A stretch of 64,000 bases of DNA, from the NCBI GenBank assembly GCA_937625935.1, contig OW569369.1, forward strand, positions 372,001 to 436,000, given 5' to 3'. This document shows positions 1 to 9,006 of the stretch, one piece after another. The translations under genes and the position numbers were made by a program. The stretch is from Tetramitus jugosus (lineage: Eukaryota > Heterolobosea > Eutetramitea > Acrasida > Vahlkampfiidae). Positions within the stretch are counted from its first letter, which is position 1, and every line of letters starts with the position of its first letter. The notes below the pieces were generated by a model that was given only the letters and a program-made list of their open reading frames with translations, did no database searches and had not been told where the DNA came from.

Positions 1-28
1 TCAATGGTAGCTTTATTTGTAGCGGGGC

Positions 29-885
29 TTATCTCAGTGTCATGGCGTGCCAATCTAGCACATCCATGACATACTCAACTTGGTCATCCACAATAAATAC
101 AATCAACAAATTGTTGATCTCTCGTAGATCTTTACTGTTCATTGTCATCAAACGCTTGTTGTGCACGTTCTGCACAGTCACCATCCATCTCTCCTCATCT
201 CCTTCTTGTTGTTTGTAAATCTTGTGGATCATTCCAATCCTATGTCACCAATTGAGGTAGGTCAACATTGATACAATCACACAAAATGCAGAGGAATACA
301 TACGATCGGTCCTTGAACCTGACAAAACTGTTCTGAAAGGTTCTTTGCCTGACATGAGCTCTGGACTCTACCAATCTTCCATCAATTCTAGCGTACTTGA
401 ACACTGTTTGACTGAAATCCCTAGTTGATGACGACTTTTGTTTGTCTTGACCGTAAATAAAGACAGACCGGTCATCATTAGATGTAGTGGGCAATCACCA
501 TCTTTTTGCTCTTTCATCACAAGTGTTAGTCAGGACAACTGAACAAGCACACAGCAAGTCATTCACATACCTTCATTCGTTGTAGTACTTTTCTTGTCGT
601 ATCATCCTTCACTTCACTCATTCGACGGTCCGAGAACTGATAGAGCGGTATCGCTTCTGACAATCCCTTCTCAACACGATAGGTGCCATGTATCCCACTG
701 AGAACAATCTTGTTAAAACTCTCAAACGGAAAGGCACTATAGCAGATCAACGGTCCATGTCTCTTGTAACACCAGCCATAATGAATGAGCAAATGAATGT
801 TGTAGGTGGCCCGATCATACCCATAGAGAGTTTGGAATCCTTTGACATAGTCGAACAATTTTGCTTTCCATCCCAGTTGTGTTGA
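29..885 (-). CDS. DUF4218 / transposase-associated protein, C-terminal part (5' end unresolved)
   Basis: Three exons can be joined in frame on the minus strand: about 885-571, 434-304 and 239-29, with introns 570-435 (starts GTATGT) and 303-240 (GTATGT...ATAG). The first holds YNIHLLIH, GPLICYSAFPFESFN and GIHGT, the pattern of the DUF4218 domain of CACTA/Tnp2-type transposon proteins. The next ones give ARIDGRLVESRAHVRQR, then FVRFKDRS joined to IGMIHKIY, matching the end of that family. No in-frame ATG opens the first exon, and a stop lies just upstream (886-888). The start is therefore missing, in an unplaced exon, or lost by decay; ORFs at 815-1121 do not resolve it. Intact splice sites argue it was recently functional. 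The family call comes from motif recall; the splicing is inferred. Confidence 0.55.
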
Positions 886-1137
886 TCAACAGAGGAGTCA
901 CCATCGACTCTAATTCTTTTCCAACATCTCTGATGTTCTTCTCTTTCCATTTGTCTCCAATTCTTCTTATTGCTTTGTTGTTGTTGACGGGAAGTTCGTA
1001 TGTTTTGGATTTTTGTATCCCTTTGCGGAGTAATTTCTGTACTTGGTTGACTGGCGCCACCTGTCGGAAATTTTTGTTTCGACTGGCAAACAAAAACAAC
1101 AACTACGGTATACAATGTCAAGCTCTACTGCCTCGCA

Positions 1138-1578
1138 ATGAAAACAATGATTTTAATTGCTGGTCCGGCCCTGGGTTTAGATCCTCTGGGAGTTAGCTAT
1201 GCCTTGCCCAGTGCTGCCAAGAAATTGGAACGAACAAACTTGAAGCGAGAGGATGTCAAAAAGATTGTTTCTCTCGCAACGCTTCATTGTACCTTCTTCA
1301 AGGAGAAGAAGAGGAAGGAAGATGTATTGAAAAAGCAAGCAATCTATAATGGAAGGGATGATACTCTGTTGAAGATTGCCATGAGTGCTCAGGCTGCTCT
1401 GAAAAGTCGCAAGAAGTTCTCCGAATATGTGTCTGTTGCATTGAGAGCATTGCATGCCGATAGAATCGACGGTAGCAACAAGAGACTGAGAGAACCTACG
1501 GTACCAGAAGATACTGAACAAGATAACGGTTGTAGTACAACCAAGAGAGCAAGAACTAGCTCTTACATTGAAGAATAA
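1138..1578 (+). CDS. hypothetical protein, 146 aa
   Basis: An ATG-initiated frame of 146 residues, rich in Lys, Arg and Ala, with a basic C-terminal stretch (TTKRARTSS) that could be a nuclear localisation signal. I recognise no family. A possible 3' splice site (GGGTTTAG at about 1179) lies inside the frame, so this may be the last exon of a longer gene. It diverges from the DUF4218 fragment. The 245 bp after it (1579-1823) hold two short overlapping frames without recognisable content and a GC-rich patch near 1750-1810. Confidence 0.4.
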   Translation: MKTMILIAGPALGLDPLGVSYALPSAAKKLERTNLKREDVKKIVSLATLHCTFFKEKKRKEDVLKKQAIYNGRDDTLLKIAMSAQAALKSRKKFSEYVSVALRALHADRIDGSNKRLREPTVPEDTEQDNGCSTTKRARTSSYIEE

Positions 1579-1823
1579 ACATCCAATCATTTGAAACAAA
1601 ATGAGAGCTGCTTCTTTTTGTTGGTTGAGGAGCTTCCAACACCAAACAACGTCACTTGCTCAGGTAGAGCAAGCCATGGAGCTCGAACCCAGAGCACCCT
1701 CCTGCTGTGCAATGAACCGTACTCTCACTCTGACAACTGGCGCAACCAAAGACCCAAAAGAACGCTACCTGACACGCCGAGGGGCAAGGCGGCGCTTTAT
1801 TTTTTTACCCGGGGAACCCCAAT

Positions 1824-2948
1824 TCAACCTTCCATCAGAAGTTCGAGGAGGTTGACATAAGACATGTCCTTTCGAGCTCCCATCAAGAACGATAAAGATG
1901 TGGTTGTGTTCTTGTAATCCACATGATAACGCTCTCTTAGAGTGGCAATAGATCCCGAAAGCGTGGAGTACACGTTTCCAATGAATGACTTTGCCAACAC
2001 TCCTGTTGCCATCTCTAATGCAACTTGGAGATTTTCATCTTTCATGAGTTCCGTGCCTGTCACCATGGAGTATTCTTTCAGAATATCCTTGGCATTTATC
2101 CAACGGTTTCGACGCATGATGTCAGCCGGTAATTTCGAATTCGATAGGATAATAACATTCGAAACATTCCACTGTTTTCCTATTTTCACCAACTTTGATT
2201 CCATCTCAGCCATCGTATAGTAACAATCCTTTCTTTTGTTGTTCGCACAATAATTACCAAAGTCACCCAAACGAACATGGACGACCATCGATTGACTCAG
2301 ATCGATATTTCCATGAGCAAAGGCGCTACTCACTAATTCATAAACTTGCTGCGAGAAATCAAAAACTGATGAACTCCCCAAATAAAGGACATCATCAACA
2401 AGTATAACATCTTCATTGTCATTCTTGTTTACGCACTCTCTGAGCAAACGTTCCTGTTGTTTTCTGCTCATTCCTCTCACCCCAGTGCAAGTCTTTATTT
2501 TTCCATAGCTCCACACAGGATGAGACTCTGTCGCAATCTCGTATGGCACATCCTCATTGACTCGATACAATTGTCGGAAATTGACCATTGATTTGCAACG
2601 AACATTTTGACGTAATCGGTTTGAGAAGACCCATCCCTTCTGAAACGATCGTGTCCTCGTGTGATCATTGTGGACACATGGATGAATGAGCAAAGTTCTG
2701 TTCACCAACTTGGAGATATGGCCACCATTGCTGAGAGCCATAATGTAATTGTTGAGACCTCCATTGCCTTTCACTGCCACGTACTTTTTGGACATTCGTG
2801 GAGTTGCTTGTTGTGACGTTCTTTGTTGTGCAGAAGAAAGAGTGGTAAAGTCAAAGAATAGTCTTCGACTGTCTAATAGGAAGCCACATAGGCATAGCAC
2901 AATTATAATAGAGATGAAATACGTTTTGGTGCGAAGGGTTCGAGCCAT
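1824..2948 (-). CDS. type II membrane glycosyltransferase, O-fucosyltransferase-like
   Basis: 374 residues from the ATG at 2948. This start puts a basic tail followed by one hydrophobic segment (about residues 8-26) at the N-terminus, a Golgi signal anchor; the open frame continues upstream but adds no such logic. The luminal part has GNGGLNNYIMAL near residue 60 and VVHVRLGDF in the second half. These are the substrate-loop and HxRxGDF-type motifs of GDP-fucose protein O-fucosyltransferases and related GT-B enzymes. Likely role: transfer of fucose or another sugar to proteins in the Golgi. Fold family fairly likely; donor and acceptor not determinable from sequence. The ABC transporter gene follows upstream, also on the minus strand, 223 bp away. 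Confidence 0.65.
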   Translation of the reverse strand: MARTLRTKTYFISIIIVLCLCGFLLDSRRLFFDFTTLSSAQQRTSQQATPRMSKKYVAVKGNGGLNNYIMALSNGGHISKLVNRTLLIHPCVHNDHTRTRSFQKGWVFSNRLRQNVRCKSMVNFRQLYRVNEDVPYEIATESHPVWSYGKIKTCTGVRGMSRKQQERLLRECVNKNDNEDVILVDDVLYLGSSSVFDFSQQVYELVSSAFAHGNIDLSQSMVVHVRLGDFGNYCANNKRKDCYYTMAEMESKLVKIGKQWNVSNVIILSNSKLPADIMRRNRWINAKDILKEYSMVTGTELMKDENLQVALEMATGVLAKSFIGNVYSTLSGSIATLRERYHVDYKNTTTSLSFLMGARKDMSYVNLLELLMEG

Positions 2949-3171
2949 TGATGAAATTTGTTCCTCCTCTTTGCACTGGCTGCTGCTGTGCAATTGACGA
3001 GACAGGTCGTTTTGGAAGCAAGGAGGTTCATCAATGGCCAAAACAAGGGTGGGATTACAACGAATTTTAGGGTCAAAGATCGCCGAACCTTCGAACAAAA
3101 CGGCGAAAGGAACCTCCGATGAAACATTCGCCCACAACAACAACGGATTTTAATGAGTAATCCCCTTTTCT

Positions 3172-5175
3172 TTACAAATGATGATGATGGTGGTGGTGGC
3201 CTCGGGATTGAAGAGATGAACTTTCACCTTGCTTTTCCTCTTGCTTCTCAGCATCTGGATCAGGTGATTTGAGTGTTTTGGTGCTCTGCTTGTCCCACAG
3301 TATCTTGTACTCGCCATTCTGTTCCAACAATTGCTCATGTGTGCCACGTTCAGCAATCACACCATCCTTCAGTACGATGATTTCATCCGAGTCAATAATG
3401 GTACTCAATCTATGAGCGAGAACGATTGTTGTTGTCTTGCCTTTGAAAACCTCACTCAGTTTGTCTTGAATTTGCTTTTCTGTTGTGCTGTCCAGTGCAC
3501 TTGTTGCTTCATCGAACACTACAATCTGGGGATTCTTCAGTACGGCTCTGGCAATGGCCACTCTTTGTTTCTCTCCACCGGACAATCGAGTGCCTCTCTC
3601 GCCAACGACAGTGTCCCATCCCTTTTCAAAACTCTCGATTTTTGGAAGGATAGCCGCAATTTCGGCTGCCTGAACAACCTTCATGTCATTTGCTGTGAAA
3701 TCACCATATTGAATGTTGTATCTAATGGTGTCATTAAACAGAACAGTGTCCTGTGGTACAATACCAATGCACTGTCTAATCGATTGTTGGGTCACCTGTG
3801 ATATGTCCTGACCGTCGACAAGGATTCTACCCTCTGTTGGGTCGTAGAAACGAAATAGGAGCTTATTAATGGTCGTCTTGCCTCCACCCGAAGTACCGAC
3901 AATGGCTAATTGCTTTCCCGGTTTGATCGTGAAGGAAACTCCCTTCAGGACTTCATTTTCGCTTTCGGAACTGTATTTGAAACGGACATTTTCGAATACG
4001 ACTTCACCACCCTGAGGAACAAAATCCTCAGCACCTGGCACATCTCTCACATCAGGCTTCTCCTTGAACAAATCAAACATATTCTCCATATCGACCAATG
4101 ATTGCTTAATCATACGATAACTTGTTCCTAAAAAGTTCAATGGGGAATACAATTGCAAAATAAAGGTGTTGATCATGACAAAGTCACCCACTGTCATTTT
4201 GCCCTTGGATACCTGAGATGCACATAATAGCATGACAGCTAGCTGACCAATGCAAATAATTGCGCTCTGACCTACGTTGAGCAAAGCCAAACTCGATGTT
4301 GATTTTTGCGCTTGTATCGTGAATAGATCCAACGCATGTCTGTACCGGTCGGCCTCATGCCTCTCAGCACCAAAGTACTTTACAGTCTCATAGTTCAACA
4401 AACTGTCAACTGCCTTGTCGTTCGCGTCATTTTCATACTTGTTCATATCTCTTCTGTATTTTGTTCTCCATTCTGTGACGACGATTGTAAATACGATATA
4501 TAGCACAACACAAACAAATGTGATGACAGAGATCCAAGCGAGATAACGAACAACCAATATGCCGCACACCATGACAACTTCAAACAAGATGGGTATAATG
4601 TTGAACACGAGGAACACGATCACAAACTGAATGCCCTTTGTTCCACGATCAATTCCTCGCAGCACACCACCCGTCTTACGATTCAAATGAAACGAAATGC
4701 TCAAACTGTGCAAATGAGTAAACAGTTCAATGGAAACTTCTCTCAGAGCAATGTTTTGCACCTTGACAAACACCACATCTCTCATGTTTGTCAAAAATTG
4801 AACGGACAATGAACCGAAACCATACAGCATAATGGCCAACAATGGAAAACTAATTTTCTCCAATTCGTCATCCTTGGTCATCTGATCAATGGCATACTTG
4901 TATGCAAAAGGTGTGGCCACATTGACCAACTTGCTAAAAATGAGACAAAGAGCTGCAACAATCACTCGAATCCTCAGATCCCAATTGTTCTTTGGCCACA
5001 AGTATGGAATCACTGTTTTAGTGAGTTGATAATGATGTTTCACTCTCATCCAAGCATAGTGAAAGCCTCCTTGGTGATCTGATCCCATTTCGACATCATT
5101 GTCTTCATCTTCATCGTTGAGTGGACGCCACGATCGGGGCAAACATGTTCTCAATGCATATCTCAGCCTATTCAT
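3172..5175 (-). CDS. half-size ABC transporter, ATM1/ABCB6/ABCB7 class
   Basis: 667 residues from the ATG at 5175; the upstream extension has no ATG. One membrane domain (about residues 60-360, several hydrophobic spans) with NYETVKYFGAERHE, the hallmark of the mitochondrial ATM1/ABCB6/HMT1 group. Then one nucleotide-binding domain: Walker A GTSGGGKTT (427-435), signature LSGGEKQR (about 531), Walker B IVVFDEATSAL (about 551) and the H-loop in LAHRLST. All catalytic residues are present, so it should hydrolyse ATP as a homodimer. Substrates of the family are glutathione conjugates, Fe-S precursors, porphyrin or metal-thiol complexes. No classic mitochondrial presequence is obvious, so vacuolar HMT1-like or ABCB6-like location is possible. 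The protein ends in a natural run of seven His plus Leu. Confidence 0.93.
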   Translation of the reverse strand: MNRLRYALRTCLPRSWRPLNDEDEDNDVEMGSDHQGGFHYAWMRVKHHYQLTKTVIPYLWPKNNWDLRIRVIVAALCLIFSKLVNVATPFAYKYAIDQMTKDDELEKISFPLLAIMLYGFGSLSVQFLTNMRDVVFVKVQNIALREVSIELFTHLHSLSISFHLNRKTGGVLRGIDRGTKGIQFVIVFLVFNIIPILFEVVMVCGILVVRYLAWISVITFVCVVLYIVFTIVVTEWRTKYRRDMNKYENDANDKAVDSLLNYETVKYFGAERHEADRYRHALDLFTIQAQKSTSSLALLNVGQSAIICIGQLAVMLLCASQVSKGKMTVGDFVMINTFILQLYSPLNFLGTSYRMIKQSLVDMENMFDLFKEKPDVRDVPGAEDFVPQGGEVVFENVRFKYSSESENEVLKGVSFTIKPGKQLAIVGTSGGGKTTINKLLFRFYDPTEGRILVDGQDISQVTQQSIRQCIGIVPQDTVLFNDTIRYNIQYGDFTANDMKVVQAAEIAAILPKIESFEKGWDTVVGERGTRLSGGEKQRVAIARAVLKNPQIVVFDEATSALDSTTEKQIQDKLSEVFKGKTTTIVLAHRLSTIIDSDEIIVLKDGVIAERGTHEQLLEQNGEYKILWDKQSTKTLKSPDPDAEKQEEKQGESSSLQSRGHHHHHHHL

Positions 5176-6122
5176 TCTTGGTTGATGATCTTTCAGTTCA
5201 ATAAATAAAGTGAATGTTTGATCAGTTTTTTCAGGGCACAAGTTTGAATTTTATTGGAAAATGAATGGCTCAACCATGGGAATGTGCGGAGCGCACAAAC
5301 TCTTCAAGGGTCGAACTTAGGTCAGAAATCAGCACAAGAGACTTGCTTTAATGACATTCAGTTGACAAGAGCAGCAATACAGTAGTATGTGAAGCTTCAC
5401 ATATGAAAATTCGCTCATTTCTCTTTCCGATCATATTTGGGAATAGTGAGGAAGAAAAGAAAAACCGAACAGAGTGTATAATTTTAGACTTATCGGGGAA
5501 TAACGCGTTAACCGGCCTCCCTTTTTCACTTTGCCCAAAAAAATTCTGAGTTCTTATTCGCTGAGTGTTTTGCATTTTTTTTCTACTGCACCTCGTTTCT
5601 TCTGTTGGTGTGCATAACCGCCAATCAGATTGCCTTTGGGACAAGAACCACTCTTCACCATCACAACAACAACAACAACAAAAACAAAATCACCTGCATT
5701 TGCACCGAACACCATCCACCAACAAGACACAAAAAAAAACATTGGGCATTTTACCTTCCAAAATTCCCTTCCCCCAACACACAAAAAATACCTCCCTTCT
5801 CTCTCTCATCTCATCTCGTCTCACCACCATTACTCAACTCTCACACTGTAAACAAACATTACAACAACAACAGAGAACTCTGATTATTTTGATCGTTTGA
5901 TTGCAATACCTTTCCCCTGTACTATTACTCTCAACAAAAAAAAAGTGTAACATTATCTCATCCCACATAGAGCAATCATCAATACCATCGAATCATCATC
6001 ATCAATATTCAGACGCACGCACACACACAAATAAGCAACATCTGATCACTAAAGACCAAATTGCAAACCCACATCCATACAACACCATCACATTATCCAA
6101 CCGAGAGAGAGCGAAAAAAAAA
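5176..6122. other. 947-bp divergent intergenic region
   Basis: Lies between the ABC transporter and the Cys4 protein start. The right half (about 5650-6120) is CA- and AAC-rich with few G residues on the plus strand, the composition seen in 5' leaders elsewhere in the window. Open frames here are low-complexity and lack ATG-led coding character. No gene is recognised. Presumed to hold both promoters. Confidence 0.5.
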
Positions 6123-8975
6123 ATGTTATCTACCATTGACGGATCACAACAACAGCAACAGCAACAAACATCTGCATCGTCGTCGTCGTCGTCGTCTTTG
6201 ACGTCATCAGAAAAAATATCACAACAACAGCAACAACACCCTGTATCACCATCATCACAAAAACAACAGTCAACAACATCAGTACCACAACCATTGACTG
6301 TTGTTCCTCATCAGCATCACCATTACAACAATAACAAGGATCACACATCTGTTGATGCACAACCATCACCCACTGTAACAACAATTGATGCATCTGCGAA
6401 TTTGACCAGTTTGATCTCAACGACGACAACTACGAGTACATCTGCCACTACTATGATTACCAGTAGTAGTAGTAGCAGTAGCAGCAGTAGTAGTGGTGGC
6501 AATAGCAGAGCCAATAACACGAGTAGTGGAGCTTCACAACAACAACAAAAGAATAAGAGCTCCAATGTATCATTACAACAGAGTGTGGTGGAAAAGTCTC
6601 ACCATGCTCAAAACCCACAACAGCAACATCACCACCACCATCATCATCACCATGCTCATCAACAACCACATTCCCATCATCATCACTCTCATCAGACAAC
6701 ATCCAATGCACCTGTTTCTCAAAATAGTAATAACAATAACAATAATAATAATAATAACAATAATGAGAATCAACGGTGTTGTGTCGTCTGTAATCGCAAC
6801 AGTCCAAAATCCATTTTTTCCTGTCGTTATAAGGTTCACGAAAAAAACATTGCTGCACTCAAATTGTTCTTCAAGACAGAGTTGGATTACGGTGAGTTGT
6901 GCGATCGGTGTTATCGACTCTGGTACAAGCACAAGAAGGCCACTCAGACCAACACTACCCAACCATCATCCACCAGAGGTGGAGGATCCAGAAGCAACGC
7001 AAAGAGAGCCAACAGCAGCAATAATAGTTCGGCGGCATTGGCAAACAAGAAGAAAAAAACAACACTGGCAGAAAGCACCTCTGCTGCAGCAGTTGTCAAC
7101 AAGAACAAATCCACGAATCCCACCACCAGTAACAATAGTAGTAGTAGCGCAAGAGTCGGTAAAAAGGTCAAGATCTCGACGATTACTGGCAATGTGCACA
7201 ACACTAGTTCATCTTCACATCCATCCACCGGTGGCAGTGCAAACAAGAAATTGACTGGTGTGTCTCGGCGGCGTCCCAAATCATCACTGCAAGCAGAGGA
7301 CGAGGAGGGAAGTGAAGACGTCGATCAAGAGGACCAAGAAATGGAACGGAATGTCCACCACCGTAAGAACAACACTTCAACGAGTGATACGGACGAGAGT
7401 GAAGAAGAAGATGGCAACAGCAACAACATGATTGTTGACGATGACGATGAGAATGCTGCCGGAAATGATGAGGACGATGAAGACGACTATGACGATGATG
7501 ATGATGATGAGGAGGAGGAAGACTACGAAGATGATGGCGATATCCAAGCTCATCATTCGTTCCGTCATGCCACTCGTGCTGGTCATTACCCCGTAGTAGA
7601 TTCGAATCCGCACAATTGGAATGCGCGCCCAAATCTGAATCGTCGGTTTGTTACGACCAAGCATTTTTACCACCACCCGACGCATTTTTTCCGAGACCTT
7701 CAACCAAATCCAGCACCTTCTCTCGGAAAAACCTCCGCATCAATGAATCAGCCGCCATCAACCTCCTCCCCACGAGCTCACAGCCAATATCAACAACAAC
7801 AACAACAACAACATAAGCTTGACTCCTCATCCTCCACACTAACAACAACAACAACAACAACATCAACTCAACAACCATTGACCTCCTCTGACGAAGAAAA
7901 GCAATTTTATCACATGACATTTACACAGGGGCCATCATCAATGAATCGTCGATTGAGACACCAGCAATTCTATCAACACTTTTACCACCATCTCGCTCAA
8001 TCCACCCAAAACAACACTCCTGTTAGTACTAACAATAATCATAATAATAGTAATAATAACAGTGCTGATGATGAACAACAAAAAGAAAATCAATTGAATG
8101 AAAATGAAAACATTGTGATTCAAGTCATTCAAAAAATGACTCACGTTCCAAGAAAGAGTCGCCGAAAAGCACATCCATTGCGCAGTCCTGCAAAGTCTGA
8201 TGCTCTCTACGAGAGTCTCAATGACGATTTTCATCACTTGTTATTTTTGACGTGTTCACAGAAATCATCATTGTCTCAGCATCATCAGCATCATCATCAT
8301 CCATCTGCTGTGAAACGGAAGAGAGAAACCTGTGAGAATGATGACAGTGCTGTTGATACTGTTGATACTGTTGATAGTGGTAGTCCAGTACAAAAGGATA
8401 ACGAATCTGAGGAGAAGACACCGTTTGACGAACTGTATTCATTCTGTTTTGCGAAATCTTCTACGGCATCGGATTTGGGTAAACACAACGATCGAAGCAG
8501 CAACAACAAAAGTGAGAAGAATGATAAGAAGCAGAGTGAATCACTGGTGCAAACTGTTGTTGATACACATGTTGATGCATCTTCACCACAGGCATCCAAT
8601 GAAGAGGAACAACAACAAGCTGCTGCCCAAGAGAATATCGAACAAAAACGATCAGAGAGTCCGACACACGTTACAAAAGCTGAAGAAGCAACAATAACGA
8701 GTACCGTTGATGATGCAGGTGTTGTGGATAAGGTAACAGATGCGACAACACGTGTTCAAGCAGAAGATCATTTGTCTGCTGGAGTCGTTCCTCCACCCGC
8801 ACCTGCTCGCGCATCGGAAGATGACACGGCATCAACGGCACAGCCTCAGCAACAACAACAGGTACAAGAACCACAGAAGAAGCGAAGGAAACTGCCTCGA
8901 GTGGAGATGGATCCATCTGCTGAGGATGATGTCACCTCACCGCTGGGTGCAGCCCCGCCAACAACTTCTCAATAG
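6123..8975 (+). CDS. low-complexity nuclear-type protein with Cys4 zinc-binding-like motif
   Basis: 950 residues from the ATG at 6123, preceded by an A-rich leader; the open frame to 5901 has no ATG. Runs of Gln, Ser, Thr, His and Asn dominate. One ordered island stands out: C220-x2-C223, C234, and C260-x2-C263 (LCDRCYRLWYK) at about residues 217-268. The spacing resembles treble-clef or ZAD-type zinc fingers but I cannot name the family. A long Asp/Glu block (about 430-480) and a basic KKRRKLPR near the C-terminus suggest a nuclear, chromatin- or transcription-linked protein. Function not known. Confidence 0.8.
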   Translation: MLSTIDGSQQQQQQQTSASSSSSSSLTSSEKISQQQQQHPVSPSSQKQQSTTSVPQPLTVVPHQHHHYNNNKDHTSVDAQPSPTVTTIDASANLTSLISTTTTTSTSATTMITSSSSSSSSSSSGGNSRANNTSSGASQQQQKNKSSNVSLQQSVVEKSHHAQNPQQQHHHHHHHHHAHQQPHSHHHHSHQTTSNAPVSQNSNNNNNNNNNNNNENQRCCVVCNRNSPKSIFSCRYKVHEKNIAALKLFFKTELDYGELCDRCYRLWYKHKKATQTNTTQPSSTRGGGSRSNAKRANSSNNSSAALANKKKKTTLAESTSAAAVVNKNKSTNPTTSNNSSSSARVGKKVKISTITGNVHNTSSSSHPSTGGSANKKLTGVSRRRPKSSLQAEDEEGSEDVDQEDQEMERNVHHRKNNTSTSDTDESEEEDGNSNNMIVDDDDENAAGNDEDDEDDYDDDDDDEEEEDYEDDGDIQAHHSFRHATRAGHYPVVDSNPHNWNARPNLNRRFVTTKHFYHHPTHFFRDLQPNPAPSLGKTSASMNQPPSTSSPRAHSQYQQQQQQQHKLDSSSSTLTTTTTTTSTQQPLTSSDEEKQFYHMTFTQGPSSMNRRLRHQQFYQHFYHHLAQSTQNNTPVSTNNNHNNSNNNSADDEQQKENQLNENENIVIQVIQKMTHVPRKSRRKAHPLRSPAKSDALYESLNDDFHHLLFLTCSQKSSLSQHHQHHHHPSAVKRKRETCENDDSAVDTVDTVDSGSPVQKDNESEEKTPFDELYSFCFAKSSTASDLGKHNDRSSNNKSEKNDKKQSESLVQTVVDTHVDASSPQASNEEEQQQAAAQENIEQKRSESPTHVTKAEEATITSTVDDAGVVDKVTDATTRVQAEDHLSAGVVPPPAPARASEDDTASTAQPQQQQQVQEPQKKRRKLPRVEMDPSAEDDVTSPLGAAPPTTSQ

Positions 8976-9006
8976 AAGACCCTAGTAAATTTTTTGCATT
9001 TTTAGT

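Noticed and set aside
747-1121. 124-codon minus ORF as a separate gene
   Set aside because: It is a different frame over the DUF4218 exon and turns into nonsense where the domain signal is strongest.
1640-1760. tRNA-like B-box text (GGTTCGAGCTCC on the minus strand)
   Set aside because: The flanking bases do not form a T stem, no matching A box or acceptor stem is found, and the spacing is wrong.
5901-6122. Longer start for the Cys4 protein
   Set aside because: The extension has no ATG and is AC-rich leader sequence.
6130-8916. Many ORFs opposite or overlapping the low-complexity gene
   Set aside because: They are frame shadows of trinucleotide runs, reading as poly-Leu, Val, Cys or Ile.
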